In this document: positions 8,596-19,600 of the stretch, in pieces | Layout: each line of letters starts with the position of its first letter | Numbering within the stretch: the stretch's first letter is position 1 | Assembly: GCF_046036945.1 (NCBI RefSeq) | Contig: NZ_JBJQOQ010000013.1 | Location: forward strand, 65,960-129,959 | Source of the DNA: Brevibacillus_C sp046036945 | GTDB taxonomy: Bacteria > Bacillota > Bacilli > Brevibacillales > Brevibacillaceae | Length of the DNA: 64,000 nucleotides | Direction of reading: 5' to 3' | The notes under the pieces: generated by a model | Told to the model about the DNA's origin: nothing | Database searches by the model: none | The model's input: the letters and a program-made list of their open reading frames with translations, nothing else | Made by a program: the position numbers and the translations under genes

Positions 8596-9225
8596 ATGAA
8601 AAAGTGGTCAGCCAGAAAAACGTTGGCGTCCATGGCTTGCGCTGTGCTGTTTGCAAGTATCTCTACCCCAACATTTGCCGCTACTTACGAAGTAAAACAA
8701 GATGACACATTTTTCAAACTTTCGCAGGAACGCAACATCCCCCTGCAATCGATCCTTGCCGCCAACCAGGGTGTCGATCCGACCAATTTGCAAATTGGTC
8801 AAAAGATTCAGCTTCCGGAGACCAAGAAGGCAACAGCTGTGGCTGCCAGTGCCACTGCTCCGAAAGAATTGGGAAGCACCATTACCACCCCTGCCGGCAA
8901 AACCTTGTCTTTCAGCCGTGTCATCTCTTGTAAAGCTACCGGCTATACGGCTTCTGCGGAGGAAAACGGCGGCTGGGCTGGCGTGGATTACTTCGGCAAT
9001 CCATTAAAAGTGGGAACCATCGCGGTAGACCCCAAGGTGATTCCGCTCGGTTCCACCGTCTATATCACGGGATACAATTCCCCCCATTTGCCAGGCGGAG
9101 GCATGGTGGCGAAGGCGGCAGACATCGGCGGCGCGATCAAGGGAGAGCGTGTAGACATCTTCCTGCCAACGAATGACGCATCCTACTTCGGTATGCAAAA
9201 TATCAAGGTTTACGTACTTAAATAA
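8596..9225 (+). CDS. Secreted LysM and 3D-domain cell wall protein
   Basis: A 209-residue secreted protein. A signal peptide ends about residue 28 (STPTFA, then ATYEV). A LysM peptidoglycan-binding module spans about 30-73 (YEVKQDDTFFKLSQ to NLQIGQKIQLP). The C-terminal 3D domain (about 115-209) has the three conserved aspartates in AVDPKVIPLG, AADIGGAIKG and RVDIFLP, as in MltA-like lytic transglycosylases such as YocH and Sps-type wall hydrolases. ATG 8596 is 8 bases after AAGGAGA; ATG 8590 is too close. It is controlled by the c-di-AMP riboswitch directly upstream, a known pairing for wall hydrolases. Confidence 0.9.
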   Translation: MKKWSARKTLASMACAVLFASISTPTFAATYEVKQDDTFFKLSQERNIPLQSILAANQGVDPTNLQIGQKIQLPETKKATAVAASATAPKELGSTITTPAGKTLSFSRVISCKATGYTASAEENGGWAGVDYFGNPLKVGTIAVDPKVIPLGSTVYITGYNSPHLPGGGMVAKAADIGGAIKGERVDIFLPTNDASYFGMQNIKVYVLK

Positions 9226-9252
9226 CTTTATAGGCTATTCGCTATTTTGACA

Positions 9253-9299
9253 AGGAACGCCCCGGGATCCATGACATGATCCCGGGGCGTTCCTCTTTT
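9253..9299. terminator. Strong bidirectional terminator
   Basis: A 17-bp perfect stem starting AGGAACGCCCCGGGATC with an 8-base loop is followed by CTTTTT on the plus strand. It ends the LysM-3D transcript and abuts the stop codon of addA from the other side. Confidence 0.88.
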
Positions 9300-12200
9300 T
9301 CATTCGCCTTCGCCGATAAGGACGGCCTCGCCCGCGGAGAAGAAGTACAGGTAGCTTTTATCGACTCGCCGCTGCCAGATCTGTTCGATTGCCTGCGTGT
9401 AAAGCTGGAGCTGTTTCCGATAGCGGTTGGTTAGCTGAACAAGCGAGGCAGCCCGGTCGCTGCCGATCATGGCATCTGTCTTGTAGTCGACCATAATCAG
9501 CGATCCGTCCGGCTCTTCTGCCAGACAGTCGATGACCCCTTGCACGATAACCTGCTCCCCTGTTTCCGCAATGGCGTCAGACATGATCTGATCCAATGGG
9601 ACGGTCATCGTAAAAGGCAGTTCGCGATGCACCCGGGCCGCCGCTTTTAGCCGCAGGCCAAGCGGCGAGGCAAAGAATGAGGCTATTTGCTGACAGTTTA
9701 CCTGTGCAGCCTGCTCCCGGGTGAGGTACTCCCGATCTACCAAGTCTCGCAGCTGGTGCTGCACACCGGCTTCGTCCAGGGGTTGTTTCAGGTCCAGCTG
9801 CTGCATGACCGTGTGCACAATCGTTCCAATCTCCGCCCGGCTAAAGGTCTTGATTGTCTGCTCCGTCAGAAAGCGGGGCTTCTTGTTGATCTGCGCCCAT
9901 TTGCGAGCCGGGCCTTCCTCAGTAGACAGCCTGAGCTGCTCGCTTTCCGAGACATCTTCCGTCATTCGCTTCAGCTCGCTGACGCTCCACTTGGCCGCTG
10001 TCTGCGCGGCCAGGAGATACGGGTAGCTCCAGGTCAGCTGCCGTTCAAGCTGTTCCCGCCAGAATGGATCTTCCGGTCTTTCTCCCACTGATTGCAGGCT
10101 GACGATTCGCTCCCAGACCTGCCGATCCAGGTTTGTTTCCGCCTTTTTAGCCGCAAACTGGTCCGCCTGGTAGAAGAAAAACGACCAGCGGGAGTCATCA
10201 GGTACGGTCGTGAGGCAGAGCTCTCCTCCCTGTTCCTGGCATTTGTCCCGCAGGACAGCCCCGGCTGGATGGCGCACCAGGGCCCGGCCTACCCAGTCCA
10301 GGCTGCTTTTTGCCTGGATGAGATCCTCGTCGGCCAGCGCATCCCCCGAGCCAGCCTGATCGCACCAGGCGGCGATACTTTTCGCCAGATTTTTCTCGGA
10401 AGCAACCAAGATCAGCTTCTCCCGCGCCCGCGTCAAGGCGACGTACAGTACGCGCATCTCCTCAGCCAGCATCTCGCGGTGAAGCTGCTGCCGGACCGCC
10501 TGGTACGCGAGGCAGGGATATCGCAGACGCAGCTCGGAATCGGATACCTTGGGACCAAAACCGAGGTCTTTGTGCAGCAGGAAGTGCTTCTTTTCATCCA
10601 TCGTGTTGAACTGTTTCCCCAACCCTGCGACAAATACCACGGGAAACTCCAACCCCTTGCTCTTGTGGATGGTCATGACCCGCACGACGTCTTCATTTTC
10701 CCCAATCGTCCGTGCCTCTCCCATGTCGCGCCCTTTTTGCTGCAGCCGGTCGACAAATCGAAGGAAACGGAACAGACCGCGAAACGAGGTAGCCTCATAC
10801 TGGCGGGCGCGGTCGTACAGTGCCCGCAGATTCGCCTGCCGCTGCTGACCGTTATCCAGCGAGGCGACAAACTCCAGATAGCCCGTTTCTCGGTAAATCC
10901 GGGCCAGCAGATCAGCGAGAGAACCGCGTCTGGCTGCTGTCCGCCAGTCTTCGACACGCTGGAAAAAATCGCGCAGACGCCTGTCCAGCTCGCCCTCATC
11001 CCGCCCCTCGCGAACGCAAAGCTGCACCGCCTGATGAAAGGGAATGCCTGGATAGGCAATGCGCAATTCAGCCAGATGCTGTTCGGTCAAGCCGACGATC
11101 GGCGAGCGCAGCACTGCCGCCAGCGGAATATCCTGCTGCGGATTGTCGATGATCCGAAGCAGCGACAGCATGACCTCTACCTCGGTTGCAGCGAAGTAGC
11201 CTCCGTTCTGCTCAGCATACACGGGAATCCCGGCTGCTTGCAGCTCCTCCATCATCGGCTGCGCCCAGCCGGCGTTGGCACGCAGCAGGATGACGATATC
11301 CCGATAAGCGAGCGGCCGCATCCCGCCGCTGCTTTTGTCAAAGACGAGCAGCGGTGCAGATCCCGCTCCCGGCTCCATCCACATGCGGATCCGCTCGGCG
11401 ATCAACCGGGCCTCCAACTGTGCCGTACCGACCTGCTCGGCTTCCAGCACTTCATCTGCCGCAGCGGATACTCCTCCGCCGGAAGCCTCATCTGCCCCGT
11501 TCCCGCCTAAGGGCTCGCTGCCGTCGTCGTTTCCATCGGGGAGGTGGCGGTCGATCAGATGCACTTCTGTATCCAACGCTTCCGAATCGGCATCTGGATA
11601 ACGAGCCCTGCCGATCAGCTCGGCGGACTTGTCGTAGGAGATTTCACCCACTCGCGGGGTCATGATCTGGCGAAACAAGTAGTTGACCGCATCGACAACG
11701 ACCGTACGGCTGCGGAAGTTCGCCGCCAGATCGATACGCCGTCCCGCCCCCTTCCGCTCACTTTCACTACCGGTTCGATATGATACATATTTTTCCAAAA
11801 ATAATCTAGGCTCCGCTTGCCGGAAGCGGTAGATACTCTGTTTTACGTCCCCAACCATAAACCGGTTGCCCGCAATCCCATCGGCCGGGTCACGTGAGAC
11901 CAACTGCAAAATCGTCTCCTGTGTCAGGTTGATGTCCTGGTACTCGTCGACCAGCACTTCGGCAAACTGATCCTGAAGCTGTCGGGCGACAGACGACGGC
12001 CGGTACCCTCCCGTCTCGTCGGCCTCTCGCAGAATCTGCAGGGCGAGATGCTCCAGGTCGCTGAAGTCAACCAAGCCGCGTGCCTGTTTTTCCGCCGTAA
12101 AAGCCGCGTCAAACTGGATCACCGCCCGGGCCAGCGTTCCCATCAGCGGAGCGAGGCGGTACAGGTCGCGCAGGTAATCTTCATCCGTTGCCGAAAAGTA

Positions 12201-13160
12201 CTCTTCCTGCAGCGCTCCCACTTTCTCCTTCGCCTTGTTGCGCAGGCTTTGCACCTGCTTTTTTAGAGCATCATCCGCCTCTTTTGCCGCTGGAAGCCTG
12301 CCGAACGCGATCGCATCCAGCGCCCGTCGAAGCGGCTCCCAACCGGCTTCACAGGCAAGTACAGCAGACTGGACGGCATCCCGCTCCTGCTCAAGCAAGG
12401 GCAGGTAGCTGCCGGGTCCGTTAGCCGAACCTGCAAGCACAACCGCTTTTTCCAGCAGTCCCTGGATTACTTTCACTTCCAGGCTGAGCCCCTCCAGCAG
12501 ATCCTTCGTCCAAAGATGATCTGTGAGCGAGGCCCCTTCCTTTAGCTCAAACATCTCGGCAGACTGGCGCAGCCAGGCCTCCGGGTCGGGGTGGCTCCGC
12601 GAAAAGTTGTGCAGCTGCAAGAGCAGGTTTACCAGACCTGTGTCATCCCGCCCGTCCATCATCGCATCGGCCAAGGCGAGAAATTCGGCATCGTCCTGAT
12701 ACCATTCTTCCAGCTTTGCTTCCAATACGTCCTGGCGAAGCAGCTCGATTTCCAATTCATCGGCAATGCGAAAATCGGGATCCACGTCGACCAGGTAGTA
12801 ATACTGCCTCAAGAGCCCCAAGCAAAAGGAGTGGAGCGTCGTAATCGTCGCCCGCTGCAGCAGGGTCAACTGACGGCGCAAATGCGGGGAAGCCGGGTTC
12901 GCCTCAAGCGCCTTGCGCAGTGCCTCGCCGATCCGCTGCCGCATTTCGGCCGCCGCCGCGTTGGTGAATGTGACGACGAGCAGCCGGTCTACGCCCACTT
13001 CTTCTTCGGGATCGCTGACCCGGCGGATGATGCGCTCGACCAGTACCGACGTCTTCCCCGAACCCGCAGCAGCCGCTACCAGCAGATGGTCTCCTCTCTC
13101 TGTTATCGCCTGCCACTGCTCATCAGTCCAGTGTTCAGGCTTGGCCGCCTTCATCGCCAT
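9300..13160 (-). CDS. addA: ATP-dependent helicase/nuclease subunit A
   Basis: A 1286-residue UvrD/Rep-type 3'-5' helicase fused to a RecB-family nuclease, partner of AddB in double-strand break resection and Chi-controlled recombination. Walker A AAGSGKT is at 31-37; later come DEYQDIN (Walker B), GDVKQSIYRFRQAEP and TIHKSKGLEFPVV. The C-terminal nuclease has the GVIDCL...DYKTD motif. B. subtilis AddA has 1232 residues. The start used is ATG 13160, 8 bases after AAGGAGG; GTG 13166 is less well spaced. It overlaps the end of addB by 26 bases, indicating translational coupling. It is the last gene of the sbcD-sbcC-addB-addA operon. Confidence 0.97.
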   Translation of the reverse strand: MAMKAAKPEHWTDEQWQAITERGDHLLVAAAAGSGKTSVLVERIIRRVSDPEEEVGVDRLLVVTFTNAAAAEMRQRIGEALRKALEANPASPHLRRQLTLLQRATITTLHSFCLGLLRQYYYLVDVDPDFRIADELEIELLRQDVLEAKLEEWYQDDAEFLALADAMMDGRDDTGLVNLLLQLHNFSRSHPDPEAWLRQSAEMFELKEGASLTDHLWTKDLLEGLSLEVKVIQGLLEKAVVLAGSANGPGSYLPLLEQERDAVQSAVLACEAGWEPLRRALDAIAFGRLPAAKEADDALKKQVQSLRNKAKEKVGALQEEYFSATDEDYLRDLYRLAPLMGTLARAVIQFDAAFTAEKQARGLVDFSDLEHLALQILREADETGGYRPSSVARQLQDQFAEVLVDEYQDINLTQETILQLVSRDPADGIAGNRFMVGDVKQSIYRFRQAEPRLFLEKYVSYRTGSESERKGAGRRIDLAANFRSRTVVVDAVNYLFRQIMTPRVGEISYDKSAELIGRARYPDADSEALDTEVHLIDRHLPDGNDDGSEPLGGNGADEASGGGVSAAADEVLEAEQVGTAQLEARLIAERIRMWMEPGAGSAPLLVFDKSSGGMRPLAYRDIVILLRANAGWAQPMMEELQAAGIPVYAEQNGGYFAATEVEVMLSLLRIIDNPQQDIPLAAVLRSPIVGLTEQHLAELRIAYPGIPFHQAVQLCVREGRDEGELDRRLRDFFQRVEDWRTAARRGSLADLLARIYRETGYLEFVASLDNGQQRQANLRALYDRARQYEATSFRGLFRFLRFVDRLQQKGRDMGEARTIGENEDVVRVMTIHKSKGLEFPVVFVAGLGKQFNTMDEKKHFLLHKDLGFGPKVSDSELRLRYPCLAYQAVRQQLHREMLAEEMRVLYVALTRAREKLILVASEKNLAKSIAAWCDQAGSGDALADEDLIQAKSSLDWVGRALVRHPAGAVLRDKCQEQGGELCLTTVPDDSRWSFFFYQADQFAAKKAETNLDRQVWERIVSLQSVGERPEDPFWREQLERQLTWSYPYLLAAQTAAKWSVSELKRMTEDVSESEQLRLSTEEGPARKWAQINKKPRFLTEQTIKTFSRAEIGTIVHTVMQQLDLKQPLDEAGVQHQLRDLVDREYLTREQAAQVNCQQIASFFASPLGLRLKAAARVHRELPFTMTVPLDQIMSDAIAETGEQVIVQGVIDCLAEEPDGSLIMVDYKTDAMIGSDRAASLVQLTNRYRKQLQLYTQAIEQIWQRRVDKSYLYFFSAGEAVLIGEGE

Positions 13161-16100
13161 GTGCACTTCCTCCTTCCCCTTGCCGCTGCACGGCCTCTTG
13201 CATGATCAGCCGCATGACTTCGTTATTGGAGAGTTTGCCGATCATCCGCTGGCGGTTCCCCTCCTGGAGCGGATCGAATTGGCATACAGGCTTGTACGCA
13301 CACGTCTGGCAGGCAGTAAATGTCCCCTGTACATATGGCGCAATGCCAATCTCTCCTTCGACCATCTGCTGGCTGAGTTGTTTGACGGTATCTCGAACAT
13401 GCCTTTGCAGCCCGGCAAACTCCTCTGCTGTCGCCACCGCAGAGTGAGACCGGAACGTTCCGTCATTTTTCAACCCGACCGGCAGCAGATCAGACCAGCC
13501 CGATTCCAGTTGGTCATCCATCATGCGCACCAGTTCCCGGTCCGCCCGCATCAGTCCTTTCATTTTGAGCTTGGCGGCACGCTCTTTGGCCGCTTCCTCG
13601 GGCGAGAGCATCCGCTTGGCGGAGATGAACGGATCGGCCACTTGATAGTAAAAGACTCCGCCCACTTCGCACTCCTCCCCCAGCCACTCTTTCGCGTTGG
13701 CTGCGACGACGTCCAGGTAGACGAGCAGCTGCAGATTTAACCCATTCCAGACGTCGGACAGGGAGAGGGTTTTGGGCCCCGATTTGTAGTCGATGACCCG
13801 CAGGTAGCGCTGTCCTGCCTCGGCCGATTGATCGACCCGGTCAATCCGTCCAATGAGCTGGAGGGTAACGCCGTTATCCAGCTCCAGCGTAAGTCCGGGA
13901 AGTTCCCCTCCCGGTCCGAAAGCCACTTCCAGGCCGACCGGGACAAAGCGGCTCCGCCTGGCGTGTTCCCCCAATACAGCCAAAGCGCGTCCCACTGCCC
14001 GCTTCAACGTCCCTGTGACAAACCGGTAGCGGGCCGTTCTGCTGAGGATGCTGCTGCGGGTCTGTGGGACCAACTCGTCCACGACGTCGCTGGCCAGCGT
14101 GAAGCTGTCCCGATCGCTCAGCTTCCCCCAGTCGATCCCTCGTTCGTTCATCTCTTCCACCGCTCGCTTGAGCGACGCGTGGAACAGTTCTCCGACATCA
14201 AACCGCTCCAGCTTGTACAGCTGCCTCTCCGCCAATCTCAGCCCGTGAGAGGCAAAGTGAGAGAAGGGACAAGCCTGAAACCGCTCCAGCCTGGAAACGC
14301 TCATCCTGAGGCTTTTTCCGTACAATTCCCTGCTGAGCACAGGGGGCAATTTCCTTACCTGGTTGTCGTACATCAGGCCGGCGATCAAGCGGCGTTCCTC
14401 CGATTCCGGCTTTCCCCGTCTGGCAAACCAGTCGTAGACCTCCCACCAGAACGGGGTCAGCGGCATCCCCTGCTTCATCTGCCGCAGCAGGCCCAGCAGA
14501 TGGCTGAACATCTGCCGCGGACGTCCGACGAGTTCCGCGTCCGACGAAGAAAGTCCGCTTGGCTGGTTGGTAAACAGCCGGATCGTCACATCGGGAAGCG
14601 CCTGCCGGATTCGCTGGAAGGCGGATGAGGGCAGCAGCGCCTTGCCCTCGTCGTCTGCCAGCGCACAGCTTGCCCAAAGCCTCTCAGAAGGACGAGTCAG
14701 CGCACGGTACAGCAGGTACTGCTCCGCCATAAGCCGCTCTTTGGCGCCGGGCGCAAGCTCAATCCCGGCTTCCGCCGCTTGCTCGCGCTCCGCTTCGTCC
14801 AGAATGCCCTCCTCGCTTGGCCGCTGGGGGATGATCCCTTCGTTTACCCCGAGCAAGAACAGCACTTTGACATTGGAGTGACGCGACCGCTCCATTTGGC
14901 CGATCACGACCTGATCGAGCGACGGGGGAACGAGGCCAAGCCGGATGCTTTCCAAACCGCTGTCGAGGATTCGGCTGTACGTAACCAGGTCGAGCTTCTG
15001 CTGCCCCATCGCCTCTACTATCTGGTCGAGCAAATCGACGAACTGGTTCCAGACCTGGGCGTGTTCGCGAGCGGCCTCCAAGTCTCCTGCCGCTTCTGCC
15101 TGTCCCTGCCACTCTTCCAGCCTCTCTTCTACCTGCAAGTCGGCGATAAATTGATACAAAGCAGCTGTCATCGCTCTGACGTTTTCCCCTTCCGCCTGTT
15201 TTACCGCCCGTTCAAAGGCGAGCAGCGGCTGGGCGTACCGGCGCCGGATGCTGTCGATTTCGGCAAAAGCGGTCTCCCGGTCGGAATGAAACGACCACGG
15301 CTGTTCGCTGGACCAATGTGATCCGTATAGGCCGTACGCCAGCACGTAGTTTTCCAGCAGATCCACCTCCGAACGCGCATCTGCCGCGGATTCGGCTCCG
15401 GCGGGAGCGATCAGATCTGTCTTGAGACAGCGGAAAACCGCTTCATACCCCCACCTTTTTGTGACCACTTCAAGCGCTGACCGGATCAGTTCGATCAGCG
15501 GGTGGTGCAGCACGGATCGCTTTTGGTCCAAAAAGAACGGGATCTCGTAGTCGGTGAAGACGCTGGCAATCTCATCCGCGTAGATGCCGATATCGCGAAG
15601 CAATACGCCGAGTTCCCGCCAGCGGTACCCCTGATCCCGCACCAGGGCGAGAATCCGCAATGCCAGCGCCTGCACCTCCGCCCGGCGGTTTACAGCCGTG
15701 ACCAGCTCCACCTCGCCTTCCCGCTCAGCCGCGGGCGCATCTGCCGGCGGCTGCAGGGAAAAATAGGTTCGCTCGAGGTGGGCAAGCTGCGGGCTTTCGG
15801 CAAAACGATGCGCCTGTTCCAACAAAATCGGCTGCTCTACTTCTACGGAGACTTCCCGGGCCAGCTCAAGCAAGCGCAGATAGGTTTCCTGTGTCGGGTA
15901 AAACACGTGCAGCGGGTCGACTGGTTGTTCCCGTTCAGCCGGGTCCAGGCAGAGCGCGATGGTCACCTCACGGGCGCAGCGCATCAGCTGCCCGATCAAC
16001 AAGTATTCTTGCTTGGTAAACCCGCTAAACCCATCCAGCCAGATTTCTGCCTCGCGCAAGTACTGGGAAGCGGCGATCTTCTCGGCGACGCGGCCCAGCA

Positions 16101-16632
16101 TGTCATCCGTGTCGTAGTAAACGCCATCCATGTAGCGGTCGTACTCGCCCATCAACAGCGAGAGGTCGCCCATTTTCTGCGAAAGCGTGCTGTTCTTCCA
16201 TTCCCGCTCCGCCAGCATCTCCGAAGTAACCCCGTACCGTTTGCATTCGCTGATCATTCTTGCCAACTGTTCTACGAAGCCTGGCTTCTGCGCGGCGCGG
16301 TGGAACAGCTGCAGATTTTCCCCATATTTTTCCAGCAGCATTCTCAGCACCATCTGTTTGCCCAATTCATCGATGGGGATTTTCGCCATCCCGCCTGCTT
16401 CCTGCAAAATCCGGTAGCCGAGCCGGCCGAAGCTAAGCACCTGAGCCCGCATCAAGCCCCCCAATCCCGGCGTCGCTGCCAGCCGGCGTTCGACCTGGAA
16501 GGTAGCTTGTTCCGGGACCAGGTAGATCAGCGGCGTACCATCTCGCTGCTGGTTAATCCGTTCGGCGATTTGCTGCATAATTTCAGCCGTTTTGCCCGTC
16601 CCCGCTCTTCCCAAAATGAACCGTACCGCCAT
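13135..16632 (-). CDS. addB: ATP-dependent helicase/deoxyribonuclease subunit B
   Basis: A 1165-residue subunit with an N-terminal Walker A (GRAGTGKT, 8-15), an inactivated helicase-like core, and a C-terminal RecB-type nuclease with GRIDRVD...DYKSG. The four cysteines of the AddB iron-sulfur cluster are visible: one in QACPFSHF before the nuclease and three in ACQTCAYKPVCQF after it. AddB cuts the 5' strand and recognises Chi with AddA. The ribosome site GAGGAGGGG overlaps the sbcC stop codon, and the start is 12 bases after sbcC. Confidence 0.97.
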   Translation of the reverse strand: MAVRFILGRAGTGKTAEIMQQIAERINQQRDGTPLIYLVPEQATFQVERRLAATPGLGGLMRAQVLSFGRLGYRILQEAGGMAKIPIDELGKQMVLRMLLEKYGENLQLFHRAAQKPGFVEQLARMISECKRYGVTSEMLAEREWKNSTLSQKMGDLSLLMGEYDRYMDGVYYDTDDMLGRVAEKIAASQYLREAEIWLDGFSGFTKQEYLLIGQLMRCAREVTIALCLDPAEREQPVDPLHVFYPTQETYLRLLELAREVSVEVEQPILLEQAHRFAESPQLAHLERTYFSLQPPADAPAAEREGEVELVTAVNRRAEVQALALRILALVRDQGYRWRELGVLLRDIGIYADEIASVFTDYEIPFFLDQKRSVLHHPLIELIRSALEVVTKRWGYEAVFRCLKTDLIAPAGAESAADARSEVDLLENYVLAYGLYGSHWSSEQPWSFHSDRETAFAEIDSIRRRYAQPLLAFERAVKQAEGENVRAMTAALYQFIADLQVEERLEEWQGQAEAAGDLEAAREHAQVWNQFVDLLDQIVEAMGQQKLDLVTYSRILDSGLESIRLGLVPPSLDQVVIGQMERSRHSNVKVLFLLGVNEGIIPQRPSEEGILDEAEREQAAEAGIELAPGAKERLMAEQYLLYRALTRPSERLWASCALADDEGKALLPSSAFQRIRQALPDVTIRLFTNQPSGLSSSDAELVGRPRQMFSHLLGLLRQMKQGMPLTPFWWEVYDWFARRGKPESEERRLIAGLMYDNQVRKLPPVLSRELYGKSLRMSVSRLERFQACPFSHFASHGLRLAERQLYKLERFDVGELFHASLKRAVEEMNERGIDWGKLSDRDSFTLASDVVDELVPQTRSSILSRTARYRFVTGTLKRAVGRALAVLGEHARRSRFVPVGLEVAFGPGGELPGLTLELDNGVTLQLIGRIDRVDQSAEAGQRYLRVIDYKSGPKTLSLSDVWNGLNLQLLVYLDVVAANAKEWLGEECEVGGVFYYQVADPFISAKRMLSPEEAAKERAAKLKMKGLMRADRELVRMMDDQLESGWSDLLPVGLKNDGTFRSHSAVATAEEFAGLQRHVRDTVKQLSQQMVEGEIGIAPYVQGTFTACQTCAYKPVCQFDPLQEGNRQRMIGKLSNNEVMRLIMQEAVQRQGEGGSAHGDEGGQA

Positions 16633-16644
16633 TGTCTCCCCTCC

Positions 16645-19600
16645 TCAGTCGATTTCCATCGCAATGCGGCTGCCCGGGCCGATCGGCTCGGCAGGCGTGA
16701 CGATCAGCCTGCGGGGCATGCGCATGCGCATTTCCGGCACGTGGCTGATCACGCCAATCGTAAAGTCGGCCATCCGCAGGCGCTCCAGCGCATCCATCAC
16801 CACTTCCAAAAGCTCGGGATCCAGCGTGCCAAACCCTTCATCCAGGAAGAAAAACTCCAGCCTTCCGCCGTTAAGCTGTATCTCAACCGACAAGGCGAGG
16901 GCCAAAGCCAGCGACGTCAGAAAGGTCTCTCCGCCTGACAAGGTGCTGACGGGACGTCTAAGCCCCCCTGCTCCCTCGTCCCGCAGGACGAATTCTCCCT
17001 CGGCGCCAAGCTCCAGCCCGTAGCGGTTCTTGGTCATCCGGGCGAGGTGATAAGAGGCGTCCCGGGCGATCGAAGCCAGTTTTTCCTCGGCGATAAACTG
17101 GACGAACGCCTTCCCTTCGAACAGCCGCCGCAGCTCTTCCAACCTGCTCTGTTCATCTCTGATTTCCGAGCAGCGCGCTTGCAGGGACAGCCATTTTTGG
17201 TGATTGGACTCAATCGTAGCGAGCGACTGGCGGGCGACGGCCACCTGGTCCTTTAACGACTGCAGCGCTTGTTCGCATTCGTCGCATGCTGCGTTCAGCT
17301 TGGCCCACTCGGTCTCGTCGACGCTCCGCCCGTTCAACTGCTTTGCCAATCGCTGTTCATCGTACTGAAGCTGACTTTTCAGTGTACGGAAGTGCTCTAC
17401 TCGCGCCTTGTAGTCGTCCAGCTTCTCCCGCTCCCGATGGGCCGCCTCGACCCGGGACAGCTCCTGAAGGCCGCTTGCCTTCACCGCCGATTGCAGTTCC
17501 GTCTCGGCTTCCTGCAGCTGCCGGGCGAGCAGTGCGGCAGCTTCTTCCGACTTGAGCAGCATCTCCATCAGCGTCTGCCGATCGTCGGCCGCCTGCTTGT
17601 AGGACTGCTCAGCGGTATGTACTTCCGCGCGCAAGCGGCTGAGCTGCTGTTCCAGCTGCTGCAGCCGTACGCGGGCCCGTTCTCCGCCTGTTCGCTCCAG
17701 CCACTGTTGCTGCTTTTGCTCCCAGAGCTGCCGGCGTTCCTGCAGCCGCTCCGCGAGCCCCGCCTGCTGGATGGCCAAGCGGGTGTGATCTGACCTGTTC
17801 TGCTCCAGTTCGGCGTGAAGTCGCTTGCGCTGCTCCGTCCGCTCCTGCTTTGTTTGCTGCAGCTTCGCGTGCCGGGCCTCCCGCTCATCCAGCTCGGCAG
17901 CGGCCGCTTCGATGTGTTCTACCGCCAAATCTCCGCTGCTGCTGAGCTGCTGCAGATATTCTTTGGCCTGATCAGCTTCGCTTTGCGCTTGAGAACGGCG
18001 CTTTTCTGCGGCATCGGCCCGTTCTTCCCACTGTTCCCGCACTGCTGTCAGCTTGTCATAGGCCGACTTTTGTTCCAATTCCTGTTCGCGCGAAGCAGCC
18101 AGCGACTGCTGCCGGGACTGCAGCAACTGCCGCTGCTGTTCGCGCCGTTCGCTGAGCCCTCGGCTGTTTGCCTCCTGTTCCTTGAACAGCCGGGAAAGCC
18201 CGTCAACGCTTTCAGCCTGCCACCCTTCGCCGCATTCGGCTAATCGGCTGCCGATCTGCTCGGATCGCTCCTGCAGTACGCGCTGCTCTTCCTCCAGCTT
18301 GGAGAGCTCCCGCTTCAGGGTCTCCAGCTCCAGCTTGGCGGCCTGCCACGCCTCAGATGTCCGCCGCAGGGCTTCCTCGGCCGTCTCCAGCTCTGCCTGA
18401 CTGACCTCCAGGGCCAAGCGGTACTCCTCTTCTCCGGCAAGCGGTGCATCTGCCTGGGCCTCGCTTCCGCCCGGTTGATGCCCTGTTCGGTGATCGACTG
18501 AGCCGCATACCGGACAGGGCTCTCCTTCGGTCAGCTGCTCTCTCAAATACCGCACCAGGTTATCCTGCCGCCACCTGAGCCAATTCTCTTCCGCCTGCTG
18601 TCTGAGCTGCTGCTTCTTGCTTCTCTCCACCGCTGCGGCCTGGTTGGCCGCTTCCGCCTGCTGACACAGTTTTTCCGCACCGATCCGCGCTTCTTCCAAG
18701 GCCATCCGCCGCTGCTGACAGGCGAGCTGGGTCCGGCTCAACTCGCGCCATTCCTGCCCGATCAGCTTGACTTGCACGAGTGTGTCGCGAAGCCGTTCCA
18801 TCTCCTCTTCCCCTGGCAGTTCTTGCAAAGCCGATTCCGCTTCCGCCAGCAGGTTCAGGGCCCGCTCCCGCTCCTCTGCTGCCTTTTGCCAGGCGTGGTG
18901 GCCGTGATGTGCCTGTTCGGCCACCTGTATTTGCTGCTTTTTCGCCTCAGCCGCCTCACGCTCTGCTTCCTGCAGCCTTTGCGCGGCCTGCTTCCAGGCT
19001 TTTTTGGCCTCCAGCAGCGCGTTTATCCGTTTGCGTTCCTCGGCAGAGACGGACAGCTGCTGCAGCTCGGCGTCGAGCCGATTTAGTTCCTCATCCAGCC
19101 GTTGCAGCTCTCGCTCTGCCGCCGCAACTGCCTTGGCCGCCCGCTCTCCGCTTGCCTGTACTTCCGCAAGCTCGTTTTGAACGCTTTCCAGTGCGGCTTT
19201 CTCCCTAAGCAGCTCTTCCTCCCACTGGGCTGCCTGCTCCATCAGGCTCTTCTCTTCGATCAACAGCGGCTCCTCGGCTCTCAGGCGGGCTAGCAGGGTC
19301 TGATACGCCTGCTCCTTTTGTTGATAGACCACTGTCTGTTCGTCCCGCCGGCGGCGCAGGCTTTGCAGCTGCTGTTCCGTCTCCTGCCGTCTGAGCTGGA
19401 TGTGGCGATACCGCTCCAGCACCGGCCAGACCTTTGCGCTCGCTTCCATTTCGGCAATCCGTTCCGCCAGCGCTTCGACATCGGCTGCTTCCGCCTGCAT
19501 GGCAGCAAGCTTGTCCAGCAGCACCAGGCGTTCCGTCTGCCAGCTGCGAATCTGTTCCCACTCGCGGCGCTTTTCGGACAGAGCTCGGTAATCCTCTGCT

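Noticed and set aside
10092..11510. 472-codon open frame antisense to addA
   Set aside because: It lies wholly inside addA, has no ribosome site and no family resemblance; long antisense frames are common in GC-rich codon usage.
15502..16938. 478-codon open frame antisense to addB and sbcC
   Set aside because: It crosses the addB/sbcC junction on the wrong strand, has no start signal and unnatural composition.
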